Origin: Pseudodesulfovibrio hydrargyri
Lineage (GTDB): Bacteria; Desulfobacterota; Desulfovibrionia; Desulfovibrionales; Desulfovibrionaceae
Direction: 5' to 3'
Assembly: GCF_001874525.1 (NCBI RefSeq)
Contig: NZ_LKAQ01000004.1
Location: forward strand, 2,508,730 to 2,572,729
Length of the DNA stretch: 64,000 nucleotides
The notes beneath the pieces were generated by a model. That model did not search any database. It was given only the letters and a program-made list of their open reading frames with translations, and had not been told where the DNA came from. The translations under genes were made by a program, and so were the position numbers. Of this stretch, positions 16,706-25,450 are shown one piece after another. Every line of letters begins with the position of its first letter. Position 1 is the stretch's first letter.

Positions 16706-17917
16706 TCAGACCGGGTTTTCCTCCAGCAGGAGCATGGCCAGGGAGCCCACCAGGAAGGTAGCCTCGGACAGCAGGGCGCGCGGAATGGTCGGGTAGTCGT
16801 CGCTGAGCACGTGGCTGATGCCGCCGCCCGAGGCCGCGTCGAACCGCTTGAGCTTGGCGGCCAGGGTCTCGGGGGACTTGGTCAGCCTGCTGTAGTGCAG
16901 GATGGGCGCGTCCAGGACCAGGGCCGTGCGTCCCTTAACCCCGGTCAGCCGCTCGTGCACGGGCCGGGTGAAGCGCACGCCGGGCTCGTTGCGGAACAGG
17001 CGTAACTGCAGATCGGGCCACAGCCCGTAGCCCGCCTTGCAGCGGGTCTCGTCCGGATACAGGGTCATGCGCGGGAACCAGCAGGCCGTGAGCCTTTTCA
17101 CCAGCAGGCAGGCGGGAAGCAGTCCCCAGACGTCCTCGCTGAATCGTTCGTCGCCGTCCAGGTACAGGACCCAGTCTCCGGCGCATTCGTCGAGCATGCG
17201 GTTGCGCTGGGACGCGAAGTCGTCCAGCGGACGGGCCAATTGGCGGACGGGCGCGGCGCAGGTGAAATCGCGGCCGGGCGTTTCGTCGGCGTCCCAGAGG
17301 ACCACCACCTCGCGGACCCAGTCCGGGAATTGGGCGAAGAATTCGTCGAGCCCGGGCTCGTCCGGGGCCAGGATCACGCCCACGGACAGGTCCGGGGCCT
17401 GGACGCCCACATGGCTCAGGTACGAGCTGTTGATGGCCTGGTGGGGTCTGGCGTTCATGAACAGCCGCTGGAGGTTGCGGTAGGCCGCCCGCGTATCCTC
17501 GGGCAGGGACGGGTTCAGGGCCAGGGCCGTTTTGTCCGGACCGATTCCGCTCATGGCCAGGATGTAGAGCTGGGCCCAGGGCGAGGTGTCGGCCAGGACC
17601 AGGAGCCGCGAATCAGGAGCGTTCCAGGCAGGGTTGGCGGCCAGAAAGGCGCGGGCCACGGCCGGGTCGGTCTCGCAGACCACCAGCCGGGCGGCCTCGG
17701 GCAATCCGGCGGCCAGGGCCAGGGCGTGCCCGCCGTTGCCCAGGCCGAACAGGACCAGGGTTTCGCCCCTGCTCTTGTCCAGGATGCGCAGGGAGCGTTC
17801 GGCAAAGGCGGCCGCGTCGGCCGGATCTGTTTTGCCTTGGGCCGCGGCGTCCGGGCCGTCGCGGAAACCGAATTCCAGGACGGCGGCGGTGTATGCTTCT
17901 ATCAATCCGGTGTTCAT
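16706..17917 (-). CDS. Family 2 glycosyltransferase with N-terminal Rossmann-like domain
   Basis: 403 residues, no signal peptide. Residues about 48-165 look like a nucleotide- or SAM-binding Rossmann unit (LVLFGLGNGGHALALAAGLPE, LVVCETDP), reminiscent of motility-accessory/flagellin-modification proteins. From about 175 it resembles the GT2 branch of LPS-core-type glucosyltransferases: VVVLWDADET, DDFASQRNRMLDECAGDWVLYLDGDERF with a DxD-like motif, then LQLRLFRNEPGVRF and PVHERL. Its ATG overlaps the preceding glycosyltransferase stop by 4 bp (ATGA), so the two are coupled. With fliS-fliD-flagellin upstream, flagellin glycosylation is the likeliest role; LPS synthesis is the alternative. Confidence 0.75.
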   Translation of the reverse strand: MNTGLIEAYTAAVLEFGFRDGPDAAAQGKTDPADAAAFAERSLRILDKSRGETLVLFGLGNGGHALALAAGLPEAARLVVCETDPAVARAFLAANPAWNAPDSRLLVLADTSPWAQLYILAMSGIGPDKTALALNPSLPEDTRAAYRNLQRLFMNARPHQAINSSYLSHVGVQAPDLSVGVILAPDEPGLDEFFAQFPDWVREVVVLWDADETPGRDFTCAAPVRQLARPLDDFASQRNRMLDECAGDWVLYLDGDERFSEDVWGLLPACLLVKRLTACWFPRMTLYPDETRCKAGYGLWPDLQLRLFRNEPGVRFTRPVHERLTGVKGRTALVLDAPILHYSRLTKSPETLAAKLKRFDAASGGGISHVLSDDYPTIPRALLSEATFLVGSLAMLLLEENPV

Positions 17918-18987
17918 TGCACGATTCCTTTGCGTCGGAGCAGTTCCAGGTACACGGCTTCAAGCTTGCGGGCGATGTCCTGCATGCGGAACAGGCGCGC
18001 GGCCTTTTCCCGGCCGGCCATGCCCATGCGCCGCGCTTCTTCGGGATGGGAAAACAGGTACTTGAGGGCCATGGCATAGCCTTCCGCGCTGTCGGCCACA
18101 AGCCCGGTGACGCCGTGCTCCACCAGTTCGAGCTGGGCGTTGTCGCGCAATCCTTCGCTCGGATGGGTGACCACGGGCAGGCCGCAGGCCATGGCCTCGG
18201 CAATGGCCAGCCCGAAGGATTCGCCCGTGTCGTTGGCGTGGGCCAGGACCGAGACCCCGTTCAGGAAGGCGGCGATCTCCGCGTCGGTCTTGACCTGGTC
18301 GCGGAACAGGACGTGTCCCCGGAGGCCGTGTTCGCGGACGAAATCCCTGGCCTCGGGGATGCCCCCGATGATGAGGTAGCGGAAGTCGGGCACCTCGCGC
18401 ACGAGCAGAGGCAGGAAGTCCAGGGCGAGGCGCGACCACTTGCCCGGGTCGGGCCGGGAGACGCGCCCGGCCACGGGCCGGGAGAAGTCCCGGTCCGGCG
18501 CTGCAGCCTTGGCGAACAGGTCCGTGTCCACCGGGTTGTATAGGTATGAGTACCGGGCCGGGGCCGGGGCGACGGGCGTGGTCGCGAAGAACCGGTCCAG
18601 GCAGAAGCGCGAGACGAACAGGGTATGGTCGATGATCTTGGCCTGGGGGCTGGGATCGTGGCGGCCGAAGACGTTGGTTTCCACCACCACGGGCACGCGG
18701 GCGCGTTTGATGGGCATGAGCAGATCGGGTTCGGGCCAGCCTGCCCGGTGCACGTGCACTATCTGCGGCCTGAAGCGTTCGATCACGCCCAGCAGGTCGG
18801 CGCCGATGAAGGTGTCCACGCCGGCCGCGCGAATCTGCGAGGCGCGCACGCCGTTCACCCGGCTGTAGACCGCCGGGGCGAACCGGGCCGGATCGAGGTT
18901 GGCCACGAAGAGCTGCATGACCTTCTCCGTGCCGCCCAGGCTCAGGGACTTGATGACGTGGAGAACGCGGACAGGGGATTCAACCAT
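17914..18987 (-). CDS. Family 4 (group 1) glycosyltransferase
   Basis: 357 residues from ATG at 18987; an upstream ATG at 19005 is possible, and neither has a clear ribosome site. GT-B fold: N-terminal VRVLHVIKSLSLGGTEKVMQLF with the GGTE glycine loop, a C-terminal Rossmann half with GRVSRPDPGKW, and the donor-binding ESFGLAIAEAMACGLPVV motif (E-x7-E). It likely transfers a sugar from a nucleotide donor in the cytoplasm. It lies between the fliS terminator and a second glycosyltransferase with which it overlaps by 4 bp. Flagellin or surface polysaccharide decoration inferred from position. Confidence 0.85.
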   Translation of the reverse strand: MVESPVRVLHVIKSLSLGGTEKVMQLFVANLDPARFAPAVYSRVNGVRASQIRAAGVDTFIGADLLGVIERFRPQIVHVHRAGWPEPDLLMPIKRARVPVVVETNVFGRHDPSPQAKIIDHTLFVSRFCLDRFFATTPVAPAPARYSYLYNPVDTDLFAKAAAPDRDFSRPVAGRVSRPDPGKWSRLALDFLPLLVREVPDFRYLIIGGIPEARDFVREHGLRGHVLFRDQVKTDAEIAAFLNGVSVLAHANDTGESFGLAIAEAMACGLPVVTHPSEGLRDNAQLELVEHGVTGLVADSAEGYAMALKYLFSHPEEARRMGMAGREKAARLFRMQDIARKLEAVYLELLRRKGIVQ

Positions 18988-19071
18988 GGCGGAAAGGTGA
19001 CACATGCCGCATGTGTTGTAAATGACTGCCTATGATTCAAGTGAAACAGTTCCTTGCCCGCGAAATGAAAA

Positions 19072-19091
19072 CCGGCCCCTTGCGGGGCCGG
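19072..19091 (-). terminator. Intrinsic terminator after fliS
   Basis: An 8-bp stem (CCGGCCCC/GGGGCCGG) with a TTGC loop, followed on the minus strand by TTTTCATTT. It separates the flagellar genes from the glycosyltransferase pair. Confidence 0.85.
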
Positions 19092-19095
19092 AGGA

Positions 19096-19710
19096 TCATC
19101 GGTTGGCGTTGTTGTAGGCGTTGGCCGCACGGAATTTGGCGGCCGAGGCCCCGGTCCGCAGCGGGGTGGGCTCGGCCGGCGCTGGGGCGGGCTTGGCCGC
19201 GGGCTGAGGCGTCGGCTTGTGCGCGGGCGCGGGCCGAGGCGCGGCCTGGGGAGGCTGCATGTTCAGGACCGGCGGGGCCTGCGGGGTCGGAGCCGGCTGG
19301 GGCGCGCCCGTGGACACGGTGTCGCCCGGGGCCGCCTTGCCGTCGTGAATGGGCACGATCTGGGCGTAGGCCGAGCGCAATCCGTCCAGGATCTTGATGA
19401 CGTCGTCGATCATCTTGTTGTCCAGGCGGATGTTGGCCTTGACCAACTGGGTGGTGCAGAACATGTACAGCTGGCCGAGCTTGGGGGTGATGTCCCCGCC
19501 CTTTTCCTTGTTCAGGCTCTCGGACAGCTCATGGATGATCGCCATGGCCTTGGAGATGTAAATGCCCTTCTTGGCATAGTCCCTGTTGTCGATTTCCCGC
19601 TTCGCCCGTTTGAGGAATTTGATCGCCGCCTCATAGAGCATGAGGAGGAGTTCCCCCTGGGTAGTGGTTTCGATCTGGGTCGCCAGGTATGCCTTTGCTG
19701 GGTTGGCCAT
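19096..19710 (-). CDS. fliS: Flagellar export chaperone FliS with long Pro/Ala tail
   Basis: 204 residues from ATG at 19710 (MANPAKAYLATQIETTTQGELL), with AAGGAG upstream; an in-frame TTG one codon earlier is less likely. FliS binds the flagellin C-terminus in the cytoplasm and prevents premature polymerisation. Residues 1-125 fit the four-helix FliS fold: Y-x-x-x-Q, LLLMLYEAAIKFLKRA, ISKAMAIIHELSESLN and LGQLYMFCTTQLVKAN. Residues about 126-204 are a Pro/Ala/Lys-rich low-complexity tail not usual for FliS, which is normally about 125-135 residues. It lies 14 bp after fliD. Confidence 0.9.
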   Translation of the reverse strand: MANPAKAYLATQIETTTQGELLLMLYEAAIKFLKRAKREIDNRDYAKKGIYISKAMAIIHELSESLNKEKGGDITPKLGQLYMFCTTQLVKANIRLDNKMIDDVIKILDGLRSAYAQIVPIHDGKAAPGDTVSTGAPQPAPTPQAPPVLNMQPPQAAPRPAPAHKPTPQPAAKPAPAPAEPTPLRTGASAAKFRAANAYNNANR

Positions 19711-19723
19711 CAATTACTCCTTG

Positions 19724-21466
19724 CTATTCAAGCTGTGCCAATGCCGCTTCAAGTTGTCCCTGCTTGAGCTGATATTGGCCCAGCAGCGTGTCGAGACGGG
19801 AATACTTCAAGCGAAGATTGCGTTCCAGTTTTTCGATCCGGGTCTCTTCAAAGGCGATCTTGTCGTCGATGGATTTCATGATGTCGCCGTAGTTGTTCTG
19901 CAGAACCGCCAGGGGACCGCCTTCATAGGTGAATTTATTGTACGGCTTGGTCAACTCGGTCAGTTCGTTGATCATCTCGGTGGCCTTGCCCGTCTTGACC
20001 GCCACTTTGCCGTTGTAGGTTCCGGCCGTTGTATTGTTCAGCCGGATGGCCATGCCGAGCGCGTCGCCGGACAGCCCGGTGATCTCCCATCCCGACACCG
20101 CGGCCTCCTCGCCGTTGATGGTCGCGCTGACGATCTGCGTGCCGTCGCTGACCACCTCGATGTCGTAGTCGCCCGGCATGGTGGTCCCTTCGATGAGGGA
20201 GTTGAACGTGAAGTCCGTGGTCCGGCTGACCCCGGTGGGCTCCAGGGATAACAGTTCGGCCACGGCGGTGGGATCGTCCTGCAGGGCCTCGTCGAGCTTG
20301 TCGTAGTCGATGGTCAGCAGTCCGTAGGTGGGCGATCCCTGTTCGGCGTCGGTCATGATGCCGAGCTGGGACAGGGCGGAGTACTTGTCGCCGGACAAGG
20401 TGTCCGGGTCCCAGACGGTGAAGCCCACGCCGATGTTGGCCGTGATGTTCTTCAGGTTCTGGGAGATGATGTCGATGCCGTAGTTGCCGGTCAGGATGGA
20501 TCCCTTGGTCTCGGTCGAGTCGGTCAGCGAGTTGCCGCCGGTGCTGGTCCCGCCCTTGGTGTCGTCCACCTTGGTCAGGGCGATGATCTGGGCGCGGATG
20601 GTGTTGACCGCTTCCACGAAGGACGTGACGTTGTCCATGATGGCGTCGGTGTCCGTGGTTACGGTCAGGCTGACGACCGAGCCCGGGGAGGCCTCCTTGA
20701 GATCCAGGGTGATGCCGGAAATGATGTCGTCGATGCTGTTGGAGCCGCGCTCGATCCAGCTCGCGTTGGAGGCCGGGAATCCGTCCACGCGGATCTGGCT
20801 GTTCTGGGCGTTCTGGGTCTCGACGAAGCCGCCCGCGCCGAACGCCAGGGAGCCCGCGTTGGAGATGACCAGCTGGTTGTCCGCGCCCAGCCCCTTGCCC
20901 GCCAGCTGGAGGTGGTAGGAGGTGCCGTCGAAGATGGTCGAGGCCTGGATGATGCCCCGCGAATCGGGGTGGTTGTTGATCAGATCGACGAAGTCGTTCA
21001 GGGTGGTGCCCGCGTGGATGTCGTTTATGGTGAAGGATTCGCCGCCGTAGGAGAAGGTGAACGAGGTGTCCGACGAGGCGATGATCGAATCCAGGGAGCT
21101 GGCGCCGGAATTGGTGATCAGGATGTCGTTGGTGGCCAGCTGGTTGATGACCACCGTGTGGGTGGATTCCAGGGCTTCGGCGTCGGCCGTGGCCATGAGC
21201 AGGTTCGTGTTGGAACTGGCCACGCCCTTGGTCATGAACTCGTTCAGGGAGTCCATGCCCTCCAGGGAGGTCTTCAGGCTGAGCAACTGGGTGTTGAGCT
21301 CCTGGAACTGCTCGTTCTTGAGCTCCCAGGAGGCCTTCCAGTTCTCCAGGCGTGTGACGCGGCCCCGCTCGACATCGACAAGCCCGTCGATGAGCGTGTT
21401 GAAGTCCGTCCCGTTGCCCAGGCCGGTAAAGTTGATCGAACCCGATGTATACGTGCTGTCTGCCAT
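19724..21466 (-). CDS. fliD: Flagellar filament cap protein FliD (HAP2)
   Basis: 580 residues. FliD forms the pentameric cap that folds incoming flagellin at the filament tip. N-terminal signature GSINFTGLGNGTDFNTLIDGLVDVERGRVTRLENWKAS, Thr/Asp/Gly-rich central domains, and a C-terminal coiled coil ending in the typical RLDTLLGQYQLKQGQLEAALAQL. AAGGAT lies 9 bases before the ATG. The order flagellin, fliD, fliS on one strand is classic, and the flagellin terminator sits between flagellin and fliD. Confidence 0.95.
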   Translation of the reverse strand: MADSTYTSGSINFTGLGNGTDFNTLIDGLVDVERGRVTRLENWKASWELKNEQFQELNTQLLSLKTSLEGMDSLNEFMTKGVASSNTNLLMATADAEALESTHTVVINQLATNDILITNSGASSLDSIIASSDTSFTFSYGGESFTINDIHAGTTLNDFVDLINNHPDSRGIIQASTIFDGTSYHLQLAGKGLGADNQLVISNAGSLAFGAGGFVETQNAQNSQIRVDGFPASNASWIERGSNSIDDIISGITLDLKEASPGSVVSLTVTTDTDAIMDNVTSFVEAVNTIRAQIIALTKVDDTKGGTSTGGNSLTDSTETKGSILTGNYGIDIISQNLKNITANIGVGFTVWDPDTLSGDKYSALSQLGIMTDAEQGSPTYGLLTIDYDKLDEALQDDPTAVAELLSLEPTGVSRTTDFTFNSLIEGTTMPGDYDIEVVSDGTQIVSATINGEEAAVSGWEITGLSGDALGMAIRLNNTTAGTYNGKVAVKTGKATEMINELTELTKPYNKFTYEGGPLAVLQNNYGDIMKSIDDKIAFEETRIEKLERNLRLKYSRLDTLLGQYQLKQGQLEAALAQLE

Positions 21467-21570
21467 GGCTGCATCCTTAATCGGAAGATTTTTCCCATTC
21501 CATTAGGTATGAAATGGCCTGCAATCCTGATGCCACGGTGCGAGACGAAAATTACTCCGTAAAAACAATG

Positions 21571-21599
21571 GGCCGGGCCCCCAAGGAGCCCGGCCCGAA
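21571..21599 (-). terminator. Intrinsic terminator after flagellin
   Basis: A GC-rich 9-bp stem (GGGCCGGGC/GCCCGGCCC) is followed on the minus strand by ATTGTTTTTAC. It lies about 30 bp after the flagellin stop codon. Confidence 0.85.
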
Positions 21600-21627
21600 A
21601 GTCGCCTTGAAGCGATGCGATTGCCGA

Positions 21628-22515
21628 CTAGCCGAGCAGGGACAGGGCCATTCTCGGCATGCTGTTGGCCTGGGCCAGCATGGAGACCGCCGACTGGGTC
21701 AGAATCTGGTTGCGCACGAATTCGGTCATCTCGGTGGCGACGTCGACGTCGGAGATGCGGGATTCGGAGGCCTGGACGTTCTCGGCCTGGATTTCCAGAA
21801 CGGTAACGGTGTTCTCCAGGCGGTTCTGCAGCGAACCGAGGTTGGCGCGGATCTTATCCTTGGAGATGATGGCCTTGTTGAGGACATCCAGGGACCTCTG
21901 GGCCAACGCCTGGGTGGAGATGGACCGTCCGTTGGTGCCGGTGGCGCCGAGACCGACACCCAGAGCCGACGCGGTGGCCGAGTTGATCTGGATGTAGTAG
22001 TAGTCTTCGGAGCAGTCGTTGCCGGTACCGAAGTGGACCTTCAGCTTGCCGGTGGACTTCAGTCCGGAACCGTCGTGGGTCGAAGAGGACAGGGCGCCGT
22101 TGAGCAGGTAGATGCCGTTGAAGTCGGTGGAGCTGGCGATACGGGTGATTTCCGAAGCCATGGCCTGATATTCGGAGTCGATGATCAGGCGCTGGTCGGA
22201 GTTGTAGGTACCCGTGGAGGCCTGCATGGCCAATTCCTTCATACGGATCAGCTTTTCATCGATAACGCCGAGCGCGCCGTCAGCCGTCTGGATGAGGGAG
22301 ATGGCGTCGTTGGCGTTGCGGATGCCCTGCTGCAGGGAGCTGATGTCGGAACGCATCAATTCGCGAACGGCCAGACCGGCGGCGTCATCCGACGCCCGAG
22401 TGATGCGCAGACCCGAGGACAGGCGACGGGTGGACGTTTCCAGGTTGCCGTACGAGACACCCAGGTTGCGCGAAGCGTTCATCGCCATCAAGTTGTGGTT
22501 GATAACCAGAGACAT
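21628..22515 (-). CDS. fliC: Flagellin
   Basis: 295 residues from ATG at 22515 (MSLVINHNLMAMNASRNLG), with a strong AAGGAGGAAATT site. Structural protein of the flagellar filament, exported by the type III flagellar apparatus. Conserved D0/D1 ends: RLSSGLRITRASDDAAGLAVRE near the N-terminus, and LGSLQNRLENTVTVLEIQAENVQASESRISDVDVATEM plus SVSMLAQANSMPRMALSLLG at the C-terminus. The hypervariable centre is short, so the filament should be thin with few surface loops. Codon use is strongly biased (highly expressed). A sigma-28 promoter lies at 22607-22633. fliD and fliS follow. Confidence 0.96.
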   Translation of the reverse strand: MSLVINHNLMAMNASRNLGVSYGNLETSTRRLSSGLRITRASDDAAGLAVRELMRSDISSLQQGIRNANDAISLIQTADGALGVIDEKLIRMKELAMQASTGTYNSDQRLIIDSEYQAMASEITRIASSTDFNGIYLLNGALSSSTHDGSGLKSTGKLKVHFGTGNDCSEDYYYIQINSATASALGVGLGATGTNGRSISTQALAQRSLDVLNKAIISKDKIRANLGSLQNRLENTVTVLEIQAENVQASESRISDVDVATEMTEFVRNQILTQSAVSMLAQANSMPRMALSLLG

Positions 22516-22606
22516 AATTTCCTCCTTGAAATTGTTTTGGCTTCCATGCCTAGGTACGATCCCGGGGGTCACATCCCACCGGGAAAACCTTCTTTTGTTG
22601 CCCACT

Positions 22607-22633
22607 TCATCGGCGGGGGTGAAGAAAACTTTA
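22607..22633 (-). promoter_or_regulatory. Sigma-28 (FliA) promoter of flagellin
   Basis: Minus strand reads TAAAGTTT, 11 bases, GCCGATGA, against the consensus TAAAGTTT-N11-GCCGATAA: a full -35 match and one mismatch in the -10. The leader to the ATG is about 85 bases. This implies that flagellin is expressed late, after hook completion and FlgM export. Confidence 0.85.
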
Positions 22634-22794
22634 GGTCGTGTGAACGATTTTTTATGTCTCTGAACACAGGGGAAAAACGCGGCCCGCCGGACGATGTGCG
22701 AGACGGTGGAAAACGCCCGGAGCACGGCGGCTGGAGGGCGCCGGGCCTCGTGGAATTAAAGGGGAGGCTTTTCGTGAGAAACAGGCGTCGGCTA

Positions 22795-24465
22795 TCAGGC
22801 GAAGGTCTCGCGCATGGTCTCGAGGAGTTTTTTCATGCGGATTTCATAGGTGTGTTCGGCCAGGATGCGCCGGGCCGCCGCGCGGCTGACCTTCGCCCTT
22901 GCCGCCGGATCGGCGGCGTACCGCTCGACCAGGCCGGGGATTTCCTCCACCGTGCGGTAGACCGCGGCCTCGCGGTCCAGGTCGAAGAGATCCTCCATCT
23001 GCTCGCGATGGTCGGTCAGCAGGAATCCCCCGCAGGCCGGGACGTCGAAGACCCGCTGGTTGACCGCGCCCTTCATCTGGCGGCTGGTGCAGTTGAAGTT
23101 GATCTCGGATCGCGGATAGAAGCGGGGCAGGTCCGCGTAGTAGTCCAGGTTGGCCAGCAGCCGCGCGCCGGTGCCGTGCAGCAGGGCGGTCCAGCCTTCG
23201 TCGCCCACGACCAGCGGGGAAAAGGGCAGGGTGGCCCGTACGCAGGCCGACCGGTACTGCCGGGTGGCCTCCCAGGTGAGCAGGGACTCGGCGGCCAGCC
23301 TTTGTTCGCGGCTCAGGGAGGCCATGGTGTCCAGCCAGTCCGGGCGATGGAATTCGAGAAAATGGGCCACCGAGGTCTCGCCCGAGCGGCCGAAGGCCCC
23401 GGCCACGGCCTCGTACTCCCGGGCCAGGGAAGCGGGCAGGCCTGACAGGGCCAGGCTTTTTTTGACCGGCTCGGCCATGGAGCTGCCCACAAAGGAGATG
23501 GCCGCGCTCCACTCGGCCGGGGCCGGGCCCGCGTCCGGTCTGAACCGCTGCGGGTCGGTGGCCAGGGGCAGGTGGTGGACGTGTCGGAATCCCCGGGCGC
23601 GCATGGCTTCGAGGTTGCCCGCGTCAAAGGTGAAGATGGCCGTGTTGTCCGCGCCCGGGTGGTCGTAGTCGAAGAGGATCAGGTGCGGATTGTCCACGAA
23701 CCAGGAGGCCAGCGGCAGGCCGAGGTCGTCGAGCAGCCCGGCCAGTTTGCCCTCGCGGTCCAGGCCGAAGTGGTTGACGGTCAGGACCAGGTCCGGGCGG
23801 AAGTCGATGACCGCCTTGAGCAGCCCCTCGATGAATTCGCCCGAGCCGGTCTCGCGGTCCCTGAGCGGCAGGCTGCGGTGAGCCACGCCCAGCCGGTCCA
23901 GCGCGGCCAGGATCTCCCGGCACAGGAAGTAGTCCGAGTCGAAAAAGAGCACGCGGGGATTGTCGGACCGGAACTTGGGGTAGCGCGCCAGGGACCAGAA
24001 GTCCGTGGCCGCGCCCGCCTTGAGGGTCTGAGCCAGGGCGCCGTAATAGTCCCGGTCGAGCCGCTGGTACAGGGGCAGGACCACCGGGACCAGCGGTCGA
24101 CCGCCGTGTTTCGCCCGCCATCCGGCCAGCCGGTCCATTGCCCGGGCCGGGTCCGGGTCGTCCACGTGCAGGCAGGCGTCGGGGTCGCGGCCGTCGAGGG
24201 TTCCGGTCAGTTCGAGCAATCCGCGCTCCCGGTCCACCACGGCCACGGGCAGGTCGCGCGCGACCAGGCGGTCCAGGCAATGGCCCAACCCCGCGCCGAG
24301 CAGCACGGGCAGGGCGTCGTCCCTCACAGCCTCGGCCAGTCCGGTCTCTCTCGCGAGCCCGTCCCGGCCCCACAGGTGCCAGGTCTTGCCCTGGATATGG
24401 ATGCGCAGGTCGGCGATGGTCTCGCCGTCTCGGACCGCTTCGGCCGTGTACGGAGTGGAACTCAT
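22795..24465 (-). CDS. CgeB-like glycosyltransferase, probable flagellin glycosylation
   Basis: 556 residues, cytoplasmic. N-terminal 150 residues are a small alpha/beta domain ([20 protein letters not shown]). Then a GT-B enzyme: [52 protein letters not shown] and [28 protein letters not shown], then SFVGSSM and the C-terminal donor-site segment [43 protein letters not shown], as in CgeB/DUF3880 proteins. It lies directly upstream of flagellin on the same strand, 180 bp before the flagellin promoter, which supports a role in glycosylating flagellin. The sugar is unknown. Confidence 0.8.
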   Translation of the reverse strand: MSSTPYTAEAVRDGETIADLRIHIQGKTWHLWGRDGLARETGLAEAVRDDALPVLLGAGLGHCLDRLVARDLPVAVVDRERGLLELTGTLDGRDPDACLHVDDPDPARAMDRLAGWRAKHGGRPLVPVVLPLYQRLDRDYYGALAQTLKAGAATDFWSLARYPKFRSDNPRVLFFDSDYFLCREILAALDRLGVAHRSLPLRDRETGSGEFIEGLLKAVIDFRPDLVLTVNHFGLDREGKLAGLLDDLGLPLASWFVDNPHLILFDYDHPGADNTAIFTFDAGNLEAMRARGFRHVHHLPLATDPQRFRPDAGPAPAEWSAAISFVGSSMAEPVKKSLALSGLPASLAREYEAVAGAFGRSGETSVAHFLEFHRPDWLDTMASLSREQRLAAESLLTWEATRQYRSACVRATLPFSPLVVGDEGWTALLHGTGARLLANLDYYADLPRFYPRSEINFNCTSRQMKGAVNQRVFDVPACGGFLLTDHREQMEDLFDLDREAAVYRTVEEIPGLVERYAADPAARAKVSRAAARRILAEHTYEIRMKKLLETMRETFA

Positions 24466-24522
24466 GATCTGGACCTGTACTGCATTCGCGGCCCGCCCGG
24501 CAAGGGCCGGCGAAACGGAAAA

Positions 24523-24550
24523 GGCCGCCCCGGCGCATGCCGGGGCGGCC
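24523..24550 (-). terminator. Intrinsic terminator after the AsmA-like gene
   Basis: A perfect 12-bp inverted repeat (GGCCGCCCCGGC/GCCGGGGCGGCC) with a 4-base loop, followed on the minus strand by TTTTCC. Confidence 0.88.
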
Positions 24551-24573
24551 CTGTGTGTGCGTGCGGACGGCGG

Positions 24574-25380
24574 TTATTCCTTGGAGCCGCCGAACAGTCC
24601 CTTGATGGCGCCGCCCACGGATTCGCCGGCGTCGCCCGCGCCCTTGATCGCCTCGGACGCGCCTTCGACCGCCTTGCCCACGGCTTCCTTGAGCTGCTTG
24701 CCCACCTCGGTGACCGTGCCGGTCACGTCGCCGGTCATCTGCCCGAGAATCTGGGCGAACGCCTCGGCCGGGGAGGTCTCCTTGTCCTTGCCGATGTCCT
24801 TCAGGTGGATGTCGGGCAGGTCGATGCCCATGCCCTGGTCGCCGAAAGCGTCGAGCAGAGAGCCGCCCAGGTTGATCTTGCCGTTTTTGACGATGAAGTT
24901 GTTGATCTGGATCGTCTTTTCGGAACCGGTCTCGGACTTGGCTTCCTCGGTCTTGGCCTCGCCGGGTTTCTTTTCCCCGGCCACGGTCTTCTTGATGTTG
25001 TTGACGATGGTCTGGAAGTTGTCGGTGCTGCCCCGCTTCTCATAGCTGATGACCGGGCTGTCCACGTAGATTTCCTCGATGATGATCTTGTCCTTGGTCA
25101 GGGAGTCGGTGTTGACCTTGACGCGGATGGTCCCGCATTCCATGGCGCTGGGCATCTTGAACCCGGCGGGGTTGCCCAGGTAAAAGTCGGACAGGGTTCC
25201 GGATCCGGACAGGACCGAGATGTCGGCCGAGCCGAGACGGACCTCGGTTTTGGTGATGGGCGGGCCGAATTCCTCCACGGCGGTCTTGATCAGGTCGCCG
25301 AGGTTGAGGATGACGAGGACGATGGCGGTGATGAGGCCTGCGACGATGACGCCCGCGCCGATAAGGATGTATTTTTTCAT
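24574..25380 (-). CDS. Membrane-anchored AsmA-like protein
   Basis: 268 residues. One N-terminal transmembrane helix (MKKYILIGAGVIVAGLITAIVLVILNL), then a periplasmic domain of alternating strands with ITKTEVRLGSADISVLSGSGTLSDFYLGNPAGF and later IQINNFIVKNGKINLGGSLL, the pattern of AsmA/DUF748-like proteins. Between them is a Lys/Glu-rich linker (GEKKPGEAKTEEAKSE). The C-terminus is a Gly/Ala/Lys-rich amphipathic helix ending GLFGGSKE. AsmA relatives act in lipid transport or outer-membrane assembly, but the small size and tail make the role here uncertain. Good CAGGAG site. Confidence 0.65.
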   Translation of the reverse strand: MKKYILIGAGVIVAGLITAIVLVILNLGDLIKTAVEEFGPPITKTEVRLGSADISVLSGSGTLSDFYLGNPAGFKMPSAMECGTIRVKVNTDSLTKDKIIIEEIYVDSPVISYEKRGSTDNFQTIVNNIKKTVAGEKKPGEAKTEEAKSETGSEKTIQINNFIVKNGKINLGGSLLDAFGDQGMGIDLPDIHLKDIGKDKETSPAEAFAQILGQMTGDVTGTVTEVGKQLKEAVGKAVEGASEAIKGAGDAGESVGGAIKGLFGGSKE

Positions 25381-25450
25381 GGCGACTCCTGTTTGGTTAA
25401 ATGGGGACTACTCGGATACGATACGGTATTTATGATGTCAGGGCAACATC

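Noticed and set aside
21478..21504. Possible sigma-28 promoter before fliD (TCCGATTA-like -10)
   Set aside because: No TAAA-type -35 at 11 bases; match too weak compared with the flagellin promoter.
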